This document shows positions 27,613-39,832 of a stretch of 64,000 bases of DNA, piece after piece; position 1 is the stretch's first letter; every line of letters starts with the position of its first letter. The position numbers and the translations under genes are program-made. The notes beneath the pieces are model-generated. The model was given only the letters and a program-made list of their open reading frames with translations. It had not been told where the DNA came from and did not search any database. The stretch comes from Deuterostichococcus epilithicus. Taxonomy: Eukaryota > Chlorophyta > Trebouxiophyceae > Prasiolales > Stichococcaceae. The stretch covers positions 682,001 to 746,000 of the forward strand of contig JAVTLE010000014.1 in the NCBI GenBank assembly GCA_033439295.1, read 5' to 3'.

Positions 27613-30600
27613 ATGCATGCCCACCGCCTGCAATTCCGCAGCCCGGCCAAGTGTGGCCCGCTGCCTCGTTGATCACTGCTGTACGTTCCCATCTTGGACT
27701 GTCGTTGCCCGACCCTTTTGTTGACCCCCCAAAACCCTGCAACTCCTGCAGGGACCGGCTGCAGGAGCTGATGTTGGACCGGGGGGAGGCGCCGGGCGGG
27801 GAGTACCGCGCCGATGAGCGGGAGCGCCTGGCATCCGCCAACGCCCAGCGCAACATCGTGAGCCCTTGCGCACCTCTTGCAGGAAGGAGGCCAGGCTGCA
27901 GCGCTAAGACCCAGTTGCCACTATCGTTGCCACACGCCGCCAGAGGGAACCACAGGCTGCGATGTGATGGCGCTTCTTGCCGCAGTCGACTTGCAATTTC
28001 AAACTCAGCGTCTTGAGTCTGAGGCCGCAGAGGTGTGCACCCCTTGCTGTGCCCCTGCCGGCGGCACAACGACCTGTTGTGCAGCCGCCACCGCCAGCAA
28101 TCCACCACAACAAATGCGGCGTCGCCTTTTGCGCTCCCGCAGGAGCGACTGCGGCAGCAGATCGAGGAGATCAAGGAGGCGGAGGCCACCTACGACCCCA
28201 ACGCCGCGCTCGCCATGGCCATGTTCGAGCACACCGAGGTGTGCACACCGCTCGTCATGTGCTTTGGTGGTCTGCACTGCTCCGCGGGGTTTCGTCAGTT
28301 CCTGCCAACTCGCGCCGTCAGCCGGGGCTGCGGTCGGAGCTGGGCGCGGCGGCAAGCGTTCGGCAGCCGCTCTGCAGCCGGGCTGGCACGACTCCGTGCC
28401 AGCTCCGCAGACTGCGCCTCACCCGCGGCTGTGCCCCCCCTGCACAGGGCGGCGGCGGGCGAGCGGGGGAGGACCCGCTGCTGCGGGTGTGGGCGGAGCA
28501 GCGGGAGCGGCAGACGCGCTCCGCGTGCGGCGTGCTCAACAACCTGACCGGCGTCATCGAGAACACACGCTCGGAGGCCGCCACCGCGCTCATCTTCCAG
28601 ACGTCGGAAGTGCTGTCCATCAACTTCAACCTGGAGGAGGACGAGGTGGGTCGAGAGCCGCCTCCCCGTGCCACAGGGTGGGACACCACTCCGGAACTTT
28701 GCTGAGCGTGCGCAGGGTACGGGGGCGGGGTCCTTTGCGCCAGTGGACGCACCTCGAGCCCCACCTACTGAGGTGTCAGCCAGCAGGCGAAACTGGAGGG
28801 CTTGCTGGCATGATGCGTGTCCTGCGGCCACACTGTGCGGACACGGTTGGAACGCTTGTCAGGTGCCACCCAGAAGCTCATTCTTCTCGGTGCGCACCCG
28901 CCGCAGGTGCTGTTTGCGTACGTCAACCTGCTGAAGACCATCAGCATGAAGCTGACGCCTGGCATCGTGGGCCTATTCTTCCACGTGGACGGCGAGGAGG
29001 CGTCCTTCCCCCTGTACACGGAGGCCGTCAAGTTCATCGCGCACAGGTGGGCGCTCCCAAGGGATAACGCGGCTTTTCTCCCACTTTTCAACTTCGCATC
29101 TCGGTTCCCTCGCCTTGAGCTGCCGAAGCCCGCGGGGTTTACATATTCGCTCCTCTGCGCTCCCGCCTATGGTGCACAGCACGCCTGTGTTTGTGCAAAG
29201 CCACTACAACCGCTGCCGTGGCTGACAGTCCTGTCTGGGTGCGAGCCGGCGCAGCAGGCGCCTTCCCCTCCGCGCCCACGCGGCCGGCTGCTGCGCGGCA
29301 TCCCCAGCTGGCAACTCACCCGAGAAGACTCCTCACCAATCCCCCCACTCGCGACTGCCGCAGGGCGGGCCCCGTGCGGGCTGCGGTGCGCACGCTGTCG
29401 CTGAACCTGTACGCGGTGGAGGAGCCGGAGGTGCAGGCGTTCCTGGCGGGTCCCGCCGCCGCGCCCTACTTCACCGACCTGGGCGCCTATATGACCGACC
29501 GCTGCCAGGTGGGAGGCACTGGTTTGCAGCACTAGATGCGGGTCCTGACGTGTTGCCCACACCAGTCCGGGGCCAAGCATGCCCCGGCGAGGGTGCCCAG
29601 ACGTGGGACCTCGGAGTCGGTCATCATGAATGTGTTCGTTCCCTGCAGTGGAATGCTGCTGTCGTCGTGCCACTCGGGAAGAAGACTGAACCCCTGCGGC
29701 TGGTCTTGAGGGCCGCGCCGGCCTTGGCGGCAGAGCGGCCGCCAAATCTCCGTGCTGCAGGCACAGCCAGCTCACGCGTGTGTTCGCCGCCGCAAACTGC
29801 AGGCGCTGGACAAGTCGCTGGCGGCGCTGCAGGGGGGCAACCCGGCTGCGGCGCGCGAGGTAGAGGCACTGCTGACGGAGGTGGAGACACTGCTGTCCTA
29901 CTGGAACGACATCCTGTGCACCGGTGAGAGCCTGGCTGGCGCAAACGGCATGCTCGTGCACCGGTGAGGCCAGGGTGCTGGTCACGAGGTGGCCGCCCCT
30001 GGTATGAGAGCGTCGCCGGAACCGAGCGGCCGCAGCTGAAGTGAGTGATGGGGCGTGCCTGGTGGGGCACTGATGGCCAGGATGCCTGCAAGGCTGGTCC
30101 ACTGCAGCATTGGTGCTCAGTGGTCGGTTGCATGGACCTCTCGCACGAGCTGCCGGCATGCTCCAACAGAACCGTTCGGCCATCAACCAACAGCAGGGCG
30201 CAGCGTGCTCAAGGCGCGCCCCGAATGGCAGCAGCCGCTGCAGCCTGCGTCCATCCCCCAAGCATCGGGCCATGCTGCACCTGGGGAACCTAGTGCCGAG
30301 AGGCAGGCCTGCCCGCCCTGCAGGCGAGCCGGAGCTGTGTCAGGAGTGCTCCGAGCGGCTTTGGAAGGCGTTCCTGGCGCCGGTGGTTTTCTACCCCCTG
30401 GCCGCCGGCGACATGCTGGCCGGCGGCCCGGAGCCGGGGCAGGACGCAGGCGTGCGCCGCATGAGCGTCAATAATTGGACGCGAACCTGGCTGCCCCCCG
30501 GTGAGTGTGACTGGAGACGGACCGACAGGACCTGGTCCCGGGGCAGGGTAGAAGGCCATGCCTGGCAGCGCAGGATCTCCATCTCAACCCAAGATGCATT

Positions 30601-33600
30601 CACGTGGGTCCTGGGACGTCTATGGGGAACCCACAGAAGGGCAGAGCGCGGCCGCTGGGGGCACTGCACTGCACATCACACTGCGCACCTAGAGCGCACA
30701 TCTCACCCCGCGTCACACCCCGCAACCCCAAGTCCTGCACAGCTCATGCCCTGTCCCACTCCTGCCTCGCCATCATGCATCCTCAGCCGAGAAGGGCAAG
30801 GTGCGGCCGCTGGCGGCGCTGTACATCCTGGAGCGCATGTTCCACGTCATGACGGAGGCGTCGCTGCTCAACCCGCTGCTCGCGGCGCTGCTGGGCGGCG
30901 GCGCCTCTGACGGCGGCCCCTCGCTCTCCGAATTCCGCTTCGACTCCCTGGAGGTGCGGCTCCTGGGCCCTTCGGAATGTCCACGCACTCCTGCTGTGCC
31001 TGCCCTCACAGGAACGGTCTATCATGTGGGCGGCGTGCCGGGGGCTGTGGTTGCGCAGCCCCTGCAGACCGTGCACATGCCATTCCAGCGCCGGCAGTCC
31101 TTGCAAACACCACAGCAAGGTGCCCTGTGAGTCAACGGCCTTGCTGCTGCTGCCGCAGCACGAGGGCGATGCGGCCATGGCGACGCTGACGCCGGCGATC
31201 CGGCGCGCCATCGGGCACGAGCCGGCGGCCTACCGCCTGGCAGTCTTTGGCATCCTCCACGGCTCCGACGGCCAGATGGTCGGCGCCCTTGTCAGGTGCA
31301 GCAGCGAAACTCCTTGTGTGTCTCAATTGACACAAGATCAACATAGTGGCTTCGTGACTGGGCAGTCGTTGTCACTGCGAGCCCATCAGATTGGGCATGA
31401 TCCGATGCCGAACAAGGCGGCCAGCTTGTAAAGGCTCCCTCTGACTGAACGCCGGGAGGTGCCAGAGTGCACGGGTCACATGCAGAACTGTATTGCAGGG
31501 CACTGGCGGCAGCGCTGTTGAACGAGGCAGTGGATGTGGACGTCCTCGACTGCTGCGGTGCGCTTGAACCCTTCGATCGTCACCGTCCCTGCTGCCGGCA
31601 TCCAGCCTTCTAGGTTCCACTTGAACACGTGGAGCTGTGCCGCGCCCTCGTGCCTCCATGCCCGGTCCTCCATCTTATACCGTGTGCCGCTGTTCTTGCC
31701 GCAGGCATGCTGCCGCCGCAGTCGATGCAGCCCGCGAACGGGTGGAGCAGTCAGGACGGGGAGCCGAACACCGACATTGCCTTCAGGTAAAGTATCCAGT
31801 CGTCGAAGTGGCGCCTGGCTCGCATCTGTGAGCAGGTTTTGCCAACTTGTTGCCAGGAAGCACGGCCGGCCGTCTGGAGTCGTCGCAGCACATGCCAGCA
31901 GAGCGGCGGCACAGCTGTCACCGTTCATGGACGGTTGCTCGTGACGCGCTGCTCCGTGCTGTCGGATGTGCACCGATGCGTCTCCGAAGCAGCCTGCCCC
32001 TGACGGTGTCAACCTTGCGTTGCAACAGCTCGGGCCCCGAGACCTCGGCGCTAGCAGAGGACCTCATAGATGCGCTGTGCGGGCTGCTGCTGCTGCCCTT
32101 CATGCCGGCGACGGCGCTGTGGCACATCGGCTGGCTGCTGCGGCAGCTGCTGCCCGCGGCGCCGGAGTGCGGGCCGCGGCTCACGGACCAGCAGTGCGGC
32201 CTCCTGGAGTCAGCGATGCGGCTGTCGCGCCAGTTCCTCATGGCCGAGCTCAACGGTGAGGAGTCGCAGGAGGGAGTATGCAACAGTACGCCTGCCGGCG
32301 GTGGAAGCAAGGCGGTGCTGCCCGCTGCATTCTGGGGCGGACACAGACGGAGGATGACTGCGGAATATTGCGCTGCCACCTCGTGAGCCAGGCCGAATGT
32401 TCTAGGCAGTTTCCACTCCAGGTCTCACTTCTGCTGCCGCCCCCCGGCGCAGGCATGTGGTGCGACGCGATGCTGGTGCTGATCCACAGCGAGTGGCCGC
32501 GCGCGCGGGATCAGCTGCTGGCGCCCGCTACCTCCTCCAGCCATGCGGTGGTGCAGGCCTGGATGCAGGCCACCCAGGTCCAGGTGAGTGCGGCAGCGCC
32601 TGGTCTCGCTTTTGTTCCGTCCTGCACCCTCTCCTTCCTGATTGCCCCCATGTCTTTGGAGCTTGGTTCGCTGTCCGCCATGCTGCCGCCTTTTGGCTCC
32701 CTGCCTGGGCACGCGCTCGTGCAGGGGGCGCACTTTTGGGGCAGCGCGGCACCAGGCGGCAAGCGGAAGTGGTCGGACGAAGCGCAGCACAAGACTGATG
32801 CCGCATGCTGACACGGACGCATCCTGCTCCGTGCTATGAACAAAACACTGACCGGACAGCCCGACTGCGCATGCAGGACCTGATGGGAGCGCGCGCTGTG
32901 TCCAACAGCATCGAGGAGGGAGGCGGGCCGCCCGGCGGCGCCGCGGAGGGCGCCTCCGCAACCGCCGCCAAGCGCATGGTGCAGGCGGTGCAGCAGTTCG
33001 TCGCCATGCTGCAGATCCAGCAGGTGGGGTGGACCGCTCAGTTGGACTGCCAGACGGCGTGTCTCGCGGGCGGGACACAGCTGGTTCCCGCCTTTGCCTG
33101 GCAATGTTGCGGCGCGCCGTGCAGCAGCAAGCGAGTGGGCGCCAGGGCACACCCGCCCAGTCCCGGCCAGCCTGCTGCGGAAAAGGAATCTACAGTTCTG
33201 CGATGCCTTCAAGCGCTGCCGCTCCCGAGCTGCGCCTGCCAGCTGTCCTCATTGATAAACCCAAACAAAGATGTATTCATCACCTGCTCCCGCAGACGCT
33301 GCTGAGCGAGGACGGCGCAATCCCGGAGTCACCGCTGCTGCACCCTATCGACGAGGAACTGCTGGAGGAGGCGGAGGTCCGGGAGGGGGCCGCCATCGAG
33401 CGCACCGAGCGCGTGCCCTGCACCATCGCGCTGGCCAAGGTGCGGCTGGCGTTCACTGTCGTCACAGCCCCGTGCAAGTCGACTCGCCTTGCCTGCGAGG
33501 GTGTGATGGAGCGAGACACCCGGAGAGGGGTGTCTCGCATGCACTGCGAGAGCTGGAAACCAGCAGTTCGGGAGGATGGGCAGTTGTTTGCGGTTGATCG

Positions 33601-35977
33601 CACAGCAGGGTGGCCTTGTGCGACAGCGCCACCCGGGACCGGCGTCACATCAAGTGCACGCCTGTAACCTGTGTCCGAAGCAACCAGTGTGGGCATGCAG
33701 CGCCTGCTGTCGTTTCCAAATATCGCCTCCCATAGGCTCATGGGGTTCGAGCCGGAACGAGATCACACACACAAAGCTGGCACTCACACGCGCAGGGCAA
33801 GTCGCGCAAGGTGTTCTTTGCGGTGGCGGGCCTGCCGCGCGACCGCCGCAACTTTGACGGCACGCCCTCCGACGAGGCCGTTGTGCACGCGCTGCCCGTC
33901 GTCGTCATTGTGGACGATGGCCCCGGGTGCGCAGCCTCGTCTTTGCTCCCTTTCCTGCACTCCAGCTGCGGCAGCAGACGAGCTGCGGCAGCAGAGCAGC
34001 TGTGGACGAGCACTGCTTCCGCCCTTCAATCACCGTATTCCTCTGCTAGCAGCTGGACACAACCTCCTGCGAGACTGCACCCCAGCTGCTCTGGTCTTGC
34101 AGCACGACATGCTGCTCTTCTTCATGAGCCGCAGACACGTTTGCTGACAGCATGTGCTATTGAACCCTCTGGCAGGCCGAAGCCCTCCTTCATGGGGGCG
34201 CCCAGCCCGCCAATGACGCCAGAGCGGCCTCCGGAGCCAACGCTCACCGCCAACCTCGTCAGCCTCACCCGGTGCGCCTTTCGTGGCAGCACCCCTGCAT
34301 CGCCAGAGGCTCGGTGTTGGGGTCTGCGTTGTGAGGATGTTTGCCCCGGCACGCTGCTTCAAGCTGTGCAGCTGTCTGTTTTGCAAAGCGGGCGCACAGC
34401 CGGTCACGGCCGGCGGTGGCCAGGCATCTGGCACCGCGCCTTTTCGGTAGCGGAGCGGACGCAGCGGAGCGGGCGCAGCGGAGCGAGCACAGCCACCCCC
34501 CGCCACGCCATGCTCCCTGTCTGACGGCCGCCGCTCCTGGCCGTGTCAGCAGGAAGGGCGCCGCGAAGCAGGCGCAGGAGGCGGCGGCGCCGGGAGACGC
34601 CGAGATCCAGCCGGCGGGCGTGCGCGCCAAGCTGTCGGCGCACAACCTGGCGGCCACGGCTAGCACCACAGCCTCGCAGCGCTCCACGTTCGACTTCAGC
34701 GCGCGGCCGCAGGTGTGCCCAGCAGCCAGGAGGGCAGTGACCGACAGTCGCCGATTTGCGCAACTGTCACCTCCGCTGCACAGTGCATGGTGTGCAGCAT
34801 GCAGTGCCGGGCTTTCAGTGCCCAGCTTCCAGGTCAGCTGCCCGCTAGATTTGCTCCACTTATTGTGCCCGGAATCGACAGCGCCGTCGCACGCGGCGGC
34901 CTGTGTGTTCGGTGCTGAACCCATGCACCTGTCCGGACCGCCAGAGTGCGGCGCCCTTGACTCCCTCCCCCCCTGTGGCCTGCAGCTGCAGGACGTGGCG
35001 ACCGGCGGCCGCGCGCTCAGCCGCTCCAGCAGCCGCGGCGGCGGCGGCGACAGCCCCGCGGTCAAGCCGGGCGGCACGGTGCTGTCTGTCGCGCCGCTCA
35101 TGGGCACGGAGCCCGACTGCGACCCGGTGCACGCGCAGTGGCTGCATGTGCACGTGCGGCCGCCGGTCCGCGCGCTGCTCAAGGTGACCATTTAGGGTCT
35201 AGGGTTTAGGTGACGGTTCCGTCCATAGTGTCGCTGCACGTCGGGGCCCAGTTGAGGGGTTGCCTGCTGCCAGATCGTCCCGCTGCGCCGGGTCGCATGG
35301 CAACGCCTGGCGTCAGTCATGCTCCCTGCAGCCTTTGGGCACGAGGTGGAGGCACCCGCGCGGTGGCGGAGGCCGCTGTGCAGCCTGGCCGCATCGCCTG
35401 GCTGCATCGCTGTCGGCTGACCCAAATGTGCCGCTCGGGGTTGACCCAGGCCATGGGCAGTCTCCCGGCTGTTGTCCACAACACGCGCATCATTCAACTC
35501 CTGCCCCGCCTCGCTGCCCGCAGGTGCTCAAGAACAGCGGCGTCGGCGACGCTTTCAACAACATCGGCAAGCAGCTCAAGGACGGGCACTGGGTGCTGGC
35601 CTTCCCCTCGGTGGAGGCCGCCAACTACGCGACCCTGCTCGTCGACCAGCATGCCGCCAAGCTGCGCGCCTACTACTGCGAGGTTCGCACCTTCTGAAGT
35701 TCGATTTAGGTGCAGTGTAGCCTCCTCCCTGCGCAGGTCCACTCGTCGCGCTCGCCCAGAGTCGCTGCCCGCTTGGCGGCCGCTCGCCAGCTGGCATGCC
35801 CACGGTAATGAGGGCGGCTGTTTGGTTATTCCGCGGCAGCAGAGGTTCTCGCTCCAGCAAGGCGGTGGCAGACGCCGGGAACTGACCGTCACGCCTCTCT
35901 GCACGCAGGTTATGGTGCCACTGCTCGTGCCGGAGCCGCCGCAGGCAGCCGCCAGCCATGGCGACTCTTACTACTAG
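27613..35977 (+). CDS. TT9: TT9/GFS9/CLEC16A family protein (FPL domain), membrane traffic
   Basis: Homologue of plant TRANSPARENT TESTA 9/GFS9 and animal CLEC16A/Gop-1, peripheral proteins of Golgi and late endosome needed for vacuolar traffic and autophagy. Twenty-two exons: 27613-27650, 27752-27857, 28143-28238, 28448-28645, 28907-29046, 29364-29508, 29803-29923, 30324-30500, 30787-30953, 31159-31295, 31499-31557, 31705-31786, 32029-32255, 32453-32583, 32877-33023, 33296-33439, 33796-33926, 34176-34271, 34553-34712, 34986-35183, 35524-35682, 35909-35977; 2928 nt, 975 aa, every phase joins. The FPL region is clear: IENTRSEAATALIFQ, VLFAYVNLLKTISMKLTP, ASFPLYTEAVKFIAHR, VRAAVRTLSLNLYAVEEPEV. 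Later plant-specific blocks match: LWHIGWLLRQLLPAAPE, GMWCDAMLVLIHSEWPRAR, QWLHVHVRPPVRALLK and GHWVLAFPSVEAANYATLLV. The 38-base first exon is inferred, because exon 2 has no in-frame ATG upstream. Confidence 0.9.
34449..34487. repeat. Short GC-rich tandem repeat in an intron
   Basis: About three copies of a GCAGCGGAGCG-type unit, in the TT9-like intron between exons 18 and 19. Confidence 0.75.
35191..35210 (+). repeat. Short plant-telomere-like repeat in an intron
   Basis: TTTAGGG is followed by TC and then TAGGGTTTAGG, that is, two to three degenerate units of the TTTAGGG repeat used by plants and many green algae. It sits just after TT9-like exon 20. Confidence 0.6.
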
Positions 35978-36892
35978 GGGGACATCCCCACCCTGAGCAC
36001 CTGGGACCGCTCGTTGCCAACCAGTGGCGGGGACTGTTGTCTGGGCATCTGTTGTCTCTGCAGGGTTAAGGAGACCACAGCAAGGAAGGGGATGGGCCCC
36101 AGGTAGTCGTGACTATGTAGTGCTTGCTCGGCAGCGACCAGGACCTGCAACCGCACCTGGGCATGCACCAGCCGCTGCCAGCGGAGTCGCATGGTGACCT
36201 TGCCGGTCAGAATTGGGCGGCTGTCGGAAGCAAACACAGTCCCAGTTCACATCCAGGAACACGGTTTCCTGTCGGTCTTCCTGTCGGGACTGTGTTCTGT
36301 CGCAGCGAGTTGCATATGTATGAGGCAGGTTGCACCGCACCGTCGGCTGGTGCTGGGCGCTGATTGCGGCAGGCTGAAAACGCCCATTTCGTCGTAGTAT
36401 TTCGCAGGGTTTCGTGCGGGACATTATTGTGCAGACGATCACCTCTGCAGTGTGGTTGCAAAATCATTAAGTATCTCAACCGTCCACACAAGAAGGCTGT
36501 AGATAGAGGCATATGGGTGCGCAGCCCGGAGTTGAGCGCTGTCTATACCACGTCCCTCTGAGCAGCAAAGACGTCCTGATTAAATCCTCGGCTGAGTGCA
36601 CGCCACGGTGCTTATAACCTTGGCGTCCTTCTGTAGGCACGTCAGCAGGCACTTCAGAAGGAGAAGGATCCCCCGTCTGCCATTCCACACCCTGTTGGGT
36701 AAACCGAAGTCAGGGCGAAGCAAGGGCGGATTTTTGATGCCTTCAGCTGCAAAGTTTTGGTACTGCTGTGATTCGAATTTGAGACATTGTTTGCCATCGC
36801 CCGTGTAGTAGTGCGTCTCCTTCTACCTAGTTGAGTCTCACCCGAGTAAACTCCCCAACCCGAGCAAAAGTTGCGTGTCGTCCCCTCGCACA
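35978..36892. other. Intergenic, upstream of the desiccation-protein array
   Basis: 915 bases between the TT9-like stop and the first array gene. They hold a 3' UTR and the promoter of array copy 1. No conserved coding frame or repeat was seen. Confidence 0.45.
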
Positions 36893-39832
36893 ATGAAGGT
36901 ACGCGGGCCTGGCTCGGATCCTTCTCGCGAAGTTGCATGTCGTAACATCGGTGCAGTGGGGTACATGCAGGCAGGGCTATGGTGCAGTGGCTCTTGGTGG
37001 CTCTAACCGCGAGCGATGCTGGCCACGCGCGAGGCCGCCGCCGGCTTTGTGGCCTTTGGCCCTTCGCTGAAGCGCTTATCGTCTTCGATGTTTGTGCTCG
37101 GAACCACGCGCTGCAGCGGACTCGCGTGATCAGGCCGGCAACCCATGCTGCACCTCGGGCGTCGGCGTTCGGTCGTCGTCGGGGGTCGAGCGGCACATGC
37201 TTTAGCGCACGCAGTCATGACTCACCGGTTCACTGTGGCTGCATCGCAGGCCGCTTTCCTCGTGGCGGTTGCCGCCCTGGCCTTCTGCGCCGTCGCGCCT
37301 GCGGTGAGCCTCTCCAAGTCTAATTTGCACGACCTGCTAAATCTGCTGATGGTGGCAGTGCCACAAAGGTTGCCGCCAAGTTGTCGGGTCCGGAACGGAT
37401 GCCAGTGCACATTTCCAGCCGTCGACTGCATCCCACTCTTGATTGCCCTGCGTACCCCTGGTGCAACTTGCTGTGCCGTCACGCAGTTGGCTGCATTGCC
37501 TGTACGGGCAGGTCTGTTGGGTCTGACAAACATGCGGCTTGCCCCAGTCCCAATGCACTGCTTGACCTCGGTGCTTATTGGTCACTGCAGGCTGCGCAGA
37601 ACGTCACGGATGTCGGTGAGTTGCATGCGTGGTTGTTGGCGAAAGACAGCGCACCCGTGTCCGCTTGCACCACATCGCAGGCTCCCAGCCAAGCTTCTGA
37701 CGCCTCCCACTTGCAGACATCCTGAACTTCGCGCTCAATCTCGAGTACCTGGAGGGCGAATTCTGTGAGCCTCTCGATGTCTGTTCGGCCGAACTCGTAC
37801 CGAAGCCTATTTCCTGCCATTTGTGCGAAAGTGATCACCATCAAAACTGCCTGGCCTCTGTTCTGCTGCTGATTATTGCTGTGATTTTGTGTGCAGACCA
37901 CTAGTGCGTCCGCCCACCCTTCTTTGAGCTGCCCCTTCCCCTCAAGCTGTTGTGTCCTGCCGACGCCGCCATGCTGATGGCATCAACGTTGCGGTGTTTG
38001 TGCGCGACCCTCTGCATCTTGCTGCCTCATTTTAAAAGCTCCCATCCTTTGTTCGGTGCGCTGACCGTACGTGCTTGCTCACGCTGCAGCGCCGCATTCG
38101 GCACTCCGCTGCCCGCTGAGCTCCGGTGCGCACTCGCGACAACGTTTTGTGTGCCACTCTAGCTCCCCTCAAGCGGCTCTCAATGAGTGGCTTGTATGTA
38201 ACGGTGTCATCGAAACCCGATCACATCATTGCACCGTGCGCACACAGCGGCGGCGGGCCCGCCTCCACCGGCGGCAAGGCAGCCGTCTTCAACACCGGCA
38301 ACATCAAGGTGGTCAATGGGTCCTAGTGGCCATCCTCGCAATGCCGCTTTCACGCGCGTTTGCTTGTTCGGTCCCTGGAGCAACACACTCTGCGCATCAT
38401 CATCTGATGTGCCGGATTTTCCGGTTTTCACAGCGCATTGCCACCGAGATCGCCAACGACGAGGTCAACCACGTCAAGTTCCTGCGCATGGCGCTCGGCG
38501 ACGCCGCTGTCCCCATCCCGGAGCTGAACATGTGCGCAGGCTCGCTTACAGAGCATGCGCCTCCGACATCAGCATGCACTGGGCGATTTGGTTTGCCAGT
38601 CGCTTTGATTGACGCCTTGTGGAACAGTCAAATTTCGGTCCAAGTCAACCCTGTCCCTGCAGTGGCACTGCGTTCTCTGACGCCGCGGACGCCGCTCTCG
38701 GCACGAAGCTGTCGCCCCGCTTCACCCCGTACCTGGCCCAGACCAACGACCTGATCTTCCTCCACGGAGCTTTTATCTTCGAAGACGTTGGCGTGACTGC
38801 CTACCAGGTCTACCACTACCTGCCCAGACTGCTTTGTCCTTCGTGTGTGCACCACTAAACGACCGAATGTGCCTGGCCGGCGGTGCACCTTGCTATGCTG
38901 TTTGCTTGCACCCTGATTGCACCCTGATTGCACTCTGCCGCTGTGCTGCCAGAATTGCACATGTGTATGTGTGCACCACCTCCCAGCAGCTGGCAATTCC
39001 ACCCTGAATACATCTTCCTACCTCCACAGGGCGCTGCTGCGCTGATCGCCAACAAGGACTACCTGTCTGCCGCCGCCGGCATCCTGGCCGTCGAGGCGTA
39101 CCACGCTGGTACTGTCCGCGCCCTGCTGTACACCAAGGTGGGTGGTTTCTCTGCTCCAACCTATCTCCTTGTTGCATATCGAGCCCTCTTTGCTGCATTC
39201 GAGCAGCCTCTCCAGGTCCGCATGCATGCACAGGGTGCGCTGCTGTTCTTATGGGCAGATGCTACTCAATCATCTTGTAGAACGCTGACTGTGAGGTGTG
39301 AATGATTGTGCAGGCCGGCACGAAGATCGCTCCCTACGGCGCAAAGGTGTCCACCATCGTCAACGCCATCTCCAAGCTCCGCGGCTCTGTCGGTGGCGGC
39401 AAGGACCAGGGCATTGTTACCAGCACCACCTCCGCAAACATCGTGCCAACGTGCGCCAGCATTAATAGCTTCAGCGTATACAGTCTCTTCTGTTTTGAAG
39501 CAGATGCGGCAACTGCAAGCTCAGGTGCCGACATTCATTCCGATTGCCTCTTGCAGGGATGCCAACTCGATCACCTTTGGCCGCACCACCACCGAGGTGC
39601 TGGCAATCGTGTACCTGGGCGGCAGCGGCAAGGGCGGCTTCTTCCCCGCCGGTGTGACCTGCCACCCTCCATGCAGTCATTCATTACCATTGAGGAATAA
39701 GAACAACTATTTTTTCCGATCTTTCCGATCGGAAAAGCAAAAAAAAGTTCCGATGTCACCACCATGCATATGGGGGACACCACTGAATGAGTTTCTATCT
39801 CCTCTCCAGGCCTCAACGGCAACATCAAGTAG
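36893..39832 (+). CDS. Desiccation-related protein, pcC13-62 type, ferritin-like (array copy 1)
   Basis: Secreted four-helix ferritin-like protein of the pcC13-62 family. Exons: 36893-36898 (ATGAAG only), 37250-37303, 37591-37615, 37717-37764, 38083-38125 (problem exon), 38248-38308, 38434-38531, 38663-38807, 39030-39137, 39314-39450, 39557-39651, 39810-39832; 843 nt, 280 aa. Exon 2 plus MK forms a signal peptide ending AVAPA. Possible diiron ligands of the ferritin-like fold are present: [13 protein letters not shown], the ExxH in [20 protein letters not shown] and the ExxH in [10 protein letters not shown]. The C-terminus is [20 protein letters not shown]. All exons but one use GT-AG. Exon 5, needed for frame, would have to start after AC at 38082; the nearest AG (38089) gives the wrong frame. 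The gene may be nonfunctional or use an odd splice site. Confidence 0.85.
39722..39735. repeat. 14-base perfect palindrome with flanking TTCCGAT repeats
   Basis: TTTCCGATCGGAAA is self-complementary. The TTCCGAT half also occurs just before and after it (about 39714 and 39748). It lies in the last intron of array copy 1; function unknown. Confidence 0.7.

Noticed and set aside
33740-33760. T-loop-like GGGTTCGAGCC suggesting a tRNA
   Set aside because: No matching acceptor, D or anticodon arms around it; it lies in a TT9-like intron.
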